Origin: a virus
DNA: 37,286 bases
IMG/VR virus record: IMGVR_UViG_3300017742_000036
Span: 1-37,286 of that record
Reading direction: 5' to 3' (one strand)
Shown one piece after another: positions 31,480-37,286 of this stretch; position 1 is the stretch's first letter; each line of letters starts with the position of its first letter. The position numbers were made by a program, and so were the translations under genes. Below the pieces are notes generated by a model. The model worked only from the letters and a program-made list of their open reading frames with translations. It did no database searches and was not told the origin of the DNA.

Positions 31480-33282
31480 ATGATGAACACAGCAGTATTT
31501 GACATAGAGACCAACGCGATCGGCAACTGGAATACCCTAGAGGGACTAGAGGTTGTGCATTGCATTGTCATCATGGACAACGAAGGGACCCACCGCTATC
31601 GCAACAACGGTGAGTGTAATAATATTAATGAAGCACTAGAGAGATTATCTAAGGCTGACTGTTTGGTCGCACACAATGGCATCGGGTTCGACCTTCCGGC
31701 CCTGCGTAAAATGTATGGCTTTGAGCACCCTACTATCATCGACACGATGGTCTTGGGTAGACTCAACCACCCAGACCGTAAACGCGAAGACTGGAACGAA
31801 GCGAAGCTCCCTACGTTTTTGCGCGGGTCGCACTCGTTGAAGTCCTGGGGTATGCGCTTGGGTGTCCACAAAGACGAACACGGTGCCACCGAGACCTGGG
31901 AACACTGGAGCCAAGAGATGGAAGACTACTGTGTCCAGGACGTGGTGGTCAACGAGGCCCTCTTTGCTTACCTCATGAAAGACCGGACGCACACTGACCA
32001 AGACCTCGTGCTTGAGATGGACTTTGCGCGGGCCATAAGAACCCAAGAAGAAAATGGGTTTCCGTTTGACGTCGAGGGGGCCAACAAGCTCCTCAGTAAA
32101 CTAGTGACAAGGCGTGCTGAACTTGACGGCGAACTACAGCACACGTTCCCGCCACGCGTAGTCGAAACTAAGCGCCCTTGGTGGGTAACCCCTGATGGCA
32201 AGAAGTGGCTAACAAAGAAAGAGGCGAACGAAGCGGGACACAAGGACGTCAAGAAAGGCGAGATGCGAACCAAAGAAGTTCCGTTTAACCCACAGAGCCG
32301 CGATCAGATCTCAGAGCGCCTCATCGAAGACGGTTGGAAGCCTGAGTGTTTCGAGGGTAAGCGCCCTGCGATCAACGAGGCAGTGCTTCGTGGGATCGAC
32401 ACACCCCAGAGCCTAAAGTTACTAGAGTATCTGTTGGTTGCTAAACGCCTCGGTCAGTTAGCCGAAGGTAAAAACGGTTGGCTCAAGCTTGTTAATAATA
32501 ATAATATTTATGGCTCAGTGAACACAGGTGGGACCGTCAGTGGCCGCTGTAGCCATCAGTCGCCGAATGTCGCACAGTGTCCTTCGGTTTCCGCTGAATA
32601 CGGCTACGAGTGCCGTGCGCTGTTCACTGCTCCTCCAGGGCGTGTCCTTGTGGGTTGTGACGCTTCGGGGCTTGAGTTGCGAATGTTAGCCGCTTACCTG
32701 CACAAGATCGACGACGGGCGCTACACCAACGAGATCCTAAGTGGTGACGTGCACACAGCGAACCAAGAGGCCGCAGGCTTGCCTGACAGAAACGCAGCGA
32801 AACGCTTCATCTACTGCCTAATCTACGGCGGGTCAGACTCGAAGATCGGAGAGGTCGTCGATGGGACCGCCCAGGATGGCAGCAGGCTCAAGGCTCAGTT
32901 TTTCAAACAGATGCCAGCGATCAAGAGGTTACGCGAGGCCGTCAAAGACAAAGTAGAAGGCTTTGGTTTTCTCAAAGGACTCGACGGTCGCACACTGCCC
33001 TGTAGGTCCCCGCACTCGGCTGTTAATCTTTTGTTACAGTCAGCCGGGGCGATATGCATGAAGCAAGCACTGGTGCACTTTGTCAACGACATGGCCGGAG
33101 AAGACTACACGCTCCACGCTAACGTCCACGATGAGGTCCAGTTTAGTTGCCCTCCAGAAAAAGCAGACGAATACGGCCAGCGCTTTGTCAATGCTATCAT
33201 CAAAGCTGGTGAAACCTTTGGTCTCCTGTGCCCACTAGACGGAGAATACAAAGTCGGAAACAACTGGGCTGAAACACACTAA
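31480..33282 (+). CDS. DNA polymerase I family, T7 gp5 homologue
   Basis: This 600-aa enzyme (T7 gp5 is 704 aa) copies the phage genome. The N-terminal 3'-5' exonuclease has FDIETN near residues 6-11, VAHNGIGFDLPAL near 63, and YCVQDVVVN near 149. The polymerase domain has motif A GCDASGLELRMLAAY near 392, motif B NAAKRFIYCLIYGG near 437-450 with the Tyr of the O-helix that favours dideoxynucleotide acceptance in T7, and motif C NVHDEVQFSC near 548. A 20-base A/T-only island (32492-32511) lies just before the palm domain. Thioredoxin dependence cannot be judged. Confidence 0.96.
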   Translation: MMNTAVFDIETNAIGNWNTLEGLEVVHCIVIMDNEGTHRYRNNGECNNINEALERLSKADCLVAHNGIGFDLPALRKMYGFEHPTIIDTMVLGRLNHPDRKREDWNEAKLPTFLRGSHSLKSWGMRLGVHKDEHGATETWEHWSQEMEDYCVQDVVVNEALFAYLMKDRTHTDQDLVLEMDFARAIRTQEENGFPFDVEGANKLLSKLVTRRAELDGELQHTFPPRVVETKRPWWVTPDGKKWLTKKEANEAGHKDVKKGEMRTKEVPFNPQSRDQISERLIEDGWKPECFEGKRPAINEAVLRGIDTPQSLKLLEYLLVAKRLGQLAEGKNGWLKLVNNNNIYGSVNTGGTVSGRCSHQSPNVAQCPSVSAEYGYECRALFTAPPGRVLVGCDASGLELRMLAAYLHKIDDGRYTNEILSGDVHTANQEAAGLPDRNAAKRFIYCLIYGGSDSKIGEVVDGTAQDGSRLKAQFFKQMPAIKRLREAVKDKVEGFGFLKGLDGRTLPCRSPHSAVNLLLQSAGAICMKQALVHFVNDMAGEDYTLHANVHDEVQFSCPPEKADEYGQRFVNAIIKAGETFGLLCPLDGEYKVGNNWAETH

Positions 33283-33286
33283 AGAT

Positions 33287-34003
33287 ATGAAATTAATAAT
33301 AGACGGAGATATGTTCCTTTACCGCGCCTCGTTCTCTACTGAGGTTGAAATTAAGTGGGACGAAGACACATGGACACTACACTCTAGCGAGAAGGAATCA
33401 CAGCACAGCTTTGACTCTTGTCTTATGAGTGTGGTCAACAAGCTCGACAAAGACGCAGTGTTTATCCTCGCGTTCTCAGACACCGAGAACTACCGCTACG
33501 ATATATTCCCTAATTATAAATCAAACCGGAAAAACACGCGTAAACCTCTAGGCCTAAAAGCTCTACGCTCATGGGCCATTGAGTCCTACGATTCCCGTGT
33601 GTTCCCGCGGCTTGAGGCTGACGACGTGTGCGGCATCATGGCCACTGAAGACCCGACCTTTGTGGCGGTCAGTGGTGACAAAGACTTCGGGACCTTACCG
33701 ATCACCTGGTATAACATGTTGCGAGACGAGATGCGCAGTGTCACCCCTGAAGAAGCCGACAAGTTCCACCTCATCCAGACACTCGCAGGTGACCCGACCG
33801 ACGGCTACATGGGCGTCAAAGGGATCGGCACTAAGACCGCCGAGAAGATCCTAGAGAAAGACGGATACAACTGGGAAACGGTGGTGGCGACCTACGAGAA
33901 AGCAGGGCTCACCGAAGACGACGCACTGGTCACCGCCAGGCTCGCCAGGATACTCCGCGCCTCTGACTACGATGGCGTTGACATTAAACTGTGGACACCA
34001 TGA
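33287..34003 (+). CDS. 5'-3' exonuclease, FEN family, T7 gp6 homologue
   Basis: This 238-aa protein (T7 gp6 is 300 aa) has the FEN/PIN nuclease pattern: IDGDMFLYRA at the N-terminus, YKSNRKNTRKP near 76-86, LEADDVCGIM near 109, SGDKDF near 129, and a helix-hairpin-helix GVKGIGTKTAEKIL near 176-189. It removes RNA primers and degrades host DNA for nucleotide supply. It follows DNA polymerase by four bases, and its stop overlaps the next start (ATGA). Confidence 0.95.
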   Translation: MKLIIDGDMFLYRASFSTEVEIKWDEDTWTLHSSEKESQHSFDSCLMSVVNKLDKDAVFILAFSDTENYRYDIFPNYKSNRKNTRKPLGLKALRSWAIESYDSRVFPRLEADDVCGIMATEDPTFVAVSGDKDFGTLPITWYNMLRDEMRSVTPEEADKFHLIQTLAGDPTDGYMGVKGIGTKTAEKILEKDGYNWETVVATYEKAGLTEDDALVTARLARILRASDYDGVDIKLWTP

Positions 34004-34317
34004 GACACCTACTGATCCTAAGTGAAACTATGAGACGCGCTGGTGTCACGACGTTCTACCGGGCGAGCCTGTGTATCGCTGTGTTCGAGCGGCCAGGCAT
34101 TGAGAACAGCCTTTTGGCTCGACTCATGGGCCTTAGCGGTGAGAACATCACAGCGGCCATGCGTTATCTCGCTAAGCACAACTTGATCCACAAAGACACA
34201 GTCATTACGTCAGACAAGAAGCGTATTAATAAATATTATCCCACACCGTATCTAAAAGACACCCTAGTTAACTTAGAGCACGACCTAAAGAACCACTACC
34301 ATGAACAAACAAAATAA
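34000..34317 (+). CDS. Winged-helix-like small protein, putative regulator
   Basis: ATG 34000 overlaps the exonuclease stop and gives 105 aa; an in-frame GTG at 33991 is less likely. The middle reads GIENSLLARLMGLSGENITAAMRYLAKHNLIHKDTVI, which has the layout of a winged helix: two helices, a recognition helix and a wing. It could be a MarR-like DNA-binding protein acting on phage or host promoters. There is no ligand domain. A 16-base A/T-only island lies near the end. Confidence 0.68.
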   Translation: MRHLLILSETMRRAGVTTFYRASLCIAVFERPGIENSLLARLMGLSGENITAAMRYLAKHNLIHKDTVITSDKKRINKYYPTPYLKDTLVNLEHDLKNHYHEQTK

Positions 34318-34663
34318 TAGCGTGTTACCTGACTCAGGGGAACGCAGTGAATTCGACACGGGAGCCGTGCGTGACGCCATGATCGGCAAGGGAATGCCTA
34401 GTTGTATTCCTGTTGCTGCTCTCCAGGCTGTATCGCGTCGCTTCGAAGACGGTGCCACCAAGTATGGCAAGGACAACTGGCGCAAAGGCATCCCTTTGTC
34501 TCGGTATGTTGACAGCTTGTATCGCCACTTGTGGTCGTTTATGCAGGGAGACCTCAGCGAAGACCACAGTGGGGCGGTCATTTGGAATGCAATGTGTCTT
34601 GTAGAGACGCGCAAAATGATCGACAACGGTGATTTACCAGAACACCTAGACGATCTTTCTTGA
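34301..34663 (+). CDS. MazG-like dNTP hydrolase (DUF5664, dATP/dGTP diphosphohydrolase type)
   Basis: This 120-aa protein matches the DUF5664 family: RRFEDGATKYGKDNWRKGIP, then a central YVDSLYRHLWSFMQGD, and EDHSGAVIWNAMC. Glu, Asp and His residues in these helices form the likely Mg-binding site of an all-alpha NTP pyrophosphatase fold. Related phage enzymes hydrolyse dATP or dGTP and adjust the nucleotide pool. It overlaps the preceding gene by 17 bases. Confidence 0.85.
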   Translation: MNKQNNSVLPDSGERSEFDTGAVRDAMIGKGMPSCIPVAALQAVSRRFEDGATKYGKDNWRKGIPLSRYVDSLYRHLWSFMQGDLSEDHSGAVIWNAMCLVETRKMIDNGDLPEHLDDLS

Positions 34664-34666
34664 CTC

Positions 34667-34879
34667 ATGAGCTTATATGAAAACACCGAGCACTGGCCTA
34701 CAGTGCCGTTGAGTTTGCTTGAAGCTATCGAAAAGGCATATCCAAAGCGAGACTTTGGGCCTACTACACCTCTGAGGCATCTCGACCACCACTATGGACA
34801 GCGCTCGGTTGTTACGTTTCTCCGCACTGTTCACGAAGAACAAAACAAGAATATTCTCAATACCAACCTAAGACAATAA
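34667..34879 (+). CDS. Small phage protein with VPLSLLEAIEKAYP motif
   Basis: This 70-aa protein has a pattern (W-P-x-V-P-L-x-L-L-E-A-I-E, later GQRSVVTFLRTVHEEQN) that recurs in small proteins of tailed phages next to structural genes. I know no assigned function. It starts three bases after the nucleotide hydrolase gene and closes the replication-associated block. Confidence 0.72.
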   Translation: MSLYENTEHWPTVPLSLLEAIEKAYPKRDFGPTTPLRHLDHHYGQRSVVTFLRTVHEEQNKNILNTNLRQ

Positions 34880-34882
34880 GCC

Positions 34883-35080
34883 ATGTGTATGTCAGCCCCT
34901 AAGATGCCTGAAATTCCTAAACCTCCGGCACCCCCACCGCCGCCCACCAAGGTCGCACAGAAAGCTCTTAGCCCGGTCAGACAACAACGTAAAACTAAGG
35001 CATCACGTCGTTCTCCACTTACAATCCCTCGTTCTTCAATTAGCACACCTAAAGGAGGAGCGGGGGTTAATTATTCATAA
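34883..35080 (+). CDS. Pro-rich virion protein, T7 gp7.3-like C-terminus
   Basis: This 65-aa protein has an N-terminal Pro run (residues about 11-21), a basic middle, and a C-terminus of the form S-P-L-T-I-P-R-S-S...G-G-A-G-V-N-Y. T7 gp7.3, a tail-assembly virion protein encoded just upstream of the portal, ends in the similar L-S-V-A-R-S-S-G-G-G-I-N-I. Many T7-like and cyanophage genomes have such a short Pro-rich protein. The match is short, so the call is by motif and position. Confidence 0.62.
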   Translation: MCMSAPKMPEIPKPPAPPPPPTKVAQKALSPVRQQRKTKASRRSPLTIPRSSISTPKGGAGVNYS

Positions 35081-35100
35081 ATATATACTAAACAGAAACC

Positions 35101-35403
35101 ATGCCTGAAATTACAAGAATCGGAACTGTGTCTCGCAATGTGACCAGCGCCGCTGATATCGACATGACTTGGAATGGAAGCTCTGGAATGTTTGCTGTCA
35201 TTGGCACATTCGGATCTGCCCAAATCAAGCTCCAGCACAAGATCGCTGATTCTTATGTTGATATTGGTGAAGACGTAACGTTCACTGACGATGGCCAAGC
35301 ACTGTTCACGACGTCCTCGAAAGAGCTCAAAGTTGACCTTAGTGCTGCGCCTACCAACGTAGACATCATCGTCGCTCCTGTCGCTGATAACAAAGCATTC
35401 TAA
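35101..35403 (+). CDS. Hypothetical small structural protein (100 aa)
   Basis: This 100-aa protein appears all-beta, with alternating polar and hydrophobic residues, few charges and an Ala-Pro-rich end (NVDIIVAPVADNKAF). It has no signal peptide. It lies between the gp7.3-like gene and the first fibre gene, suggesting a fibre-associated, head-decoration or assembly role. I do not recognise the family. Confidence 0.7.
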   Translation: MPEITRIGTVSRNVTSAADIDMTWNGSSGMFAVIGTFGSAQIKLQHKIADSYVDIGEDVTFTDDGQALFTTSSKELKVDLSAAPTNVDIIVAPVADNKAF

Positions 35404-35405
35404 TA

Positions 35406-37223
35406 ATGTCTCTAACCCGACCACTCACGCGTCCGCTTACTAGGGCTCTTAGCCAATCGGAGCTAACCCAAAAACTTGGAGGGGGCTTTAGCATATTTGC
35501 GCTAAACCCTTACCTTTTGTTTGACGCGCGTGACTCGATGGTCGGGACCCTGGAGAACCCAACGCTCGACTTGAACCCGGCGTTACCTGAGACCCTCGAC
35601 GTTATCACAGCGACCCGCGCAGGAACCGCGACTTACACAGATGTCAACGGTAACATAGCGCAAGCCCCAGCGAACACGGTGCGCGTTGACCAGACACAGG
35701 GAGCCGAGTTGACTCCGACGAAGTTTCAGAACATTGGGCAGACTGACTTTGCTAATTCATATTGGTTTGCCCGTGGCTTCACTAAGGTAGGGGCTGTAGA
35801 TGGCCCGCTTGGTTACACTGGATATGAGTTCGCTGAAAATAACACTAATTCAAACCCCGGTATCCTTCCCTACACTAATTTATCAGATGGGTCACCTAAG
35901 ACTTTTAGCGTTTGGCTAAAGGCAAGCAGTCCAGTTTCTATTGCGCTCGCCACAACGGGTAGCGTTAAGACTTCTACAATTAATGTAACTACGGAATGGC
36001 AGTTCTTCCAATGCACCGATAGTACCAACGGCGGTTCCGGCCCACACATCGGAGGTTTTTCAACAATCACGCAGGGTTCTGGGATTACTCTCTTCGCCGC
36101 AATGCCACAGTTTGAAGAAGGCACAACCGCGAGTGACTTCGTGGCGAACACAACGGGCAGCCCGAAGTTTATCACAGGTCCTACCTTTGGCCCACGAGTG
36201 CCGATGATTCTGGTGGAGCCGAGTGCGACGAATAGCTTTCTGTATTCACAACCAACATCTGCATTAGCTTTTGGTGGTGGTGGAATTAGAACATTTGATG
36301 CAGCGACTGCGCCTAACGGAGAAACTGAAGCATTTAGAATTACTAATAACGGCACTAGCGGAAATCATAATTATAGAGCAACTAGTTCCATAACTTTTGG
36401 TTCTGACTCTATGGTTCTGTCTGTATGGGCAAAGGCAGGTTCGGGCGGTAATAATTATTTTACGTGGTCTTTTCAAAATCTTGGCGGAGCAGTTGTTAGA
36501 GCTGGATTTAAGCTGGAAGGCGATGGTGAAACGCAAATCATTACCAATGGGAATGGTGGTCATACATTACAAATAGAAACATACCCTGATGGTTGGTATA
36601 GATGTATCATTATCGGCAATACTCAATCTTCTGGAACAACAACTCAATTTCTGTATACTGTGTCTGGATATACTGAACATTCTAGTATTGCTGGAGGTTC
36701 AGTTTTACTTTGGGGTTTTCAAGTCGAGAGCGGAAGTGTCGCCACGTCCTACATACCCACATCAGGTTCCACCGTGACGCGAGCCGCTGACGACCTTGAG
36801 ATTTCCGGCAGTGCCTTTAGTGATTTCTTTAATGCAACTGAGGGGACGGTTTATGCTGAGTTTCTTTATGACCACGACCAGACGTCAAAATATGTTTATA
36901 GCATAAGTGAAACAGGCAATAATGAAATTCGCTCTCAAATATTGTCGTCATCATTAAGGAATCGTTACGTTGTCAATAGTTCTAATGTGGCTAATCTTGA
37001 AAAATCAGGAATTTTAAGGGGTTCTCTAAATCGGTCGGCGTTTAGTTATAAAACTAACAATTTTAGACTTAACCTCAACGGCACTACTGACTCCGAACAG
37101 CTTTCAGGCACGGCGAGTATAAATCCGGTCAGGCTTAGTGTCGGTAATCGGTCACTTGGTAACCATCTAAACGGCAGAATACGCAGAATCCTATACTGGC
37201 CATATTCGTCTGACCGTCTCTAA
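35406..37223 (+). CDS. Tail-fibre/adhesin protein with carbohydrate-binding-like and LamG-like modules
   Basis: This 605-aa protein starts with repeated P-L-T-R units (residues about 4-14), common at the ends of phage fibre proteins. Two similar beta-sandwich modules follow, each with a FSVWLKA or LSVWAKA strand and ending in a F-E-E-G-T-x-A-S-D or V-E-S-G-S-V-A-T-S-Y-I-P-T turn. These resemble carbohydrate-binding modules in phage fibres. The last 140 residues look like a LamG domain ending RIRRILYWP. It is probably a receptor- or polysaccharide-binding fibre. The segment 36280-37160 is AT-richer than the gene's start, hinting at recombination of the binding end. The gene is complete in this window. 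Confidence 0.78.
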   Translation: MSLTRPLTRPLTRALSQSELTQKLGGGFSIFALNPYLLFDARDSMVGTLENPTLDLNPALPETLDVITATRAGTATYTDVNGNIAQAPANTVRVDQTQGAELTPTKFQNIGQTDFANSYWFARGFTKVGAVDGPLGYTGYEFAENNTNSNPGILPYTNLSDGSPKTFSVWLKASSPVSIALATTGSVKTSTINVTTEWQFFQCTDSTNGGSGPHIGGFSTITQGSGITLFAAMPQFEEGTTASDFVANTTGSPKFITGPTFGPRVPMILVEPSATNSFLYSQPTSALAFGGGGIRTFDAATAPNGETEAFRITNNGTSGNHNYRATSSITFGSDSMVLSVWAKAGSGGNNYFTWSFQNLGGAVVRAGFKLEGDGETQIITNGNGGHTLQIETYPDGWYRCIIIGNTQSSGTTTQFLYTVSGYTEHSSIAGGSVLLWGFQVESGSVATSYIPTSGSTVTRAADDLEISGSAFSDFFNATEGTVYAEFLYDHDQTSKYVYSISETGNNEIRSQILSSSLRNRYVVNSSNVANLEKSGILRGSLNRSAFSYKTNNFRLNLNGTTDSEQLSGTASINPVRLSVGNRSLGNHLNGRIRRILYWPYSSDRL

Positions 37224-37286
37224 CATATCTCTATAACCAATGGCACTCAATCTATCCACACTGACTTCCAGCGCGACATCTGGTGA
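37164..37286. repeat. Contig-end direct repeat, right copy (circular closure)
   Basis: This is the exact second copy of bases 1-123. Bases 37240-37286 repeat the first codons of the fibre gene that starts at 77, so they are not a separate truncated gene. Confidence 0.95.

Overview
The window is essentially the complete genome of a T7-type podovirus (Autographiviridae-like). The first 123 bases are repeated exactly at the end (1-123 = 37164-37286), so the contig closes to a circle of about 37,163 bp. It is opened arbitrarily between two tail-fibre genes, not at the physical DNA ends. All convincing genes are on the + strand. There is a single-subunit phage RNA polymerase and the T7 set of replication and virion genes. 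I saw no integrase, excisionase or lysogeny repressor, so the phage is probably strictly lytic. A lipoprotein, an amidase and a near-consensus sigma70 promoter point to a Gram-negative, proteobacterium-like host. The fibre and small-protein families resemble those of marine or aquatic phages, but the host cannot be named from sequence alone.

In circular order, the left-end control region (23193-24233) follows the terminase. It holds a strong host-type promoter, one small gene, a terminator and a 590-bp gene-free stretch with a helically phased repeat array; this is where T7 has its DNA ends. Next is an early operon of tiny, tightly overlapped genes (24234-25985), including a 23-residue membrane peptide and a reading frame interrupted by an in-frame UGA. 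A terminator and a second control region (25986-26365) follow. Then come a 43-aa helical protein, RNA polymerase, single-strand DNA-binding protein, endonuclease I, primase-helicase, DNA polymerase, 5'-3' exonuclease, a winged-helix-like protein and a MazG-like dNTP hydrolase (26366-34663).

The structural block starts near 34667. It contains a gp7.3-like virion protein, two large LamG/BspA-type fibre proteins, two unknown proteins, portal and scaffold. A lysis cassette and a cluster of small basic proteins sit between scaffold and capsid (6122-8107). Major capsid protein with its terminator, tail tubes A and B, internal virion proteins gp13 to gp16, a holin-like peptide, small terminase, an HNH-like protein and large terminase complete the circle.

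Main departures from T7 are: (i) the lysozyme is not in the replication block and a different amidase family lies between scaffold and capsid; (ii) fibre genes lie before the portal instead of after gp16; (iii) no lytic transglycosylase motif is visible in the gp16 homologue, while the gp15 homologue ends in a 3D/double-psi-barrel-like domain; (iv) an HNH-like gene sits between the terminase subunits; (v) short A/T-only islands recur through coding sequence across the genome; (vi) many late genes start without a Shine-Dalgarno sequence.
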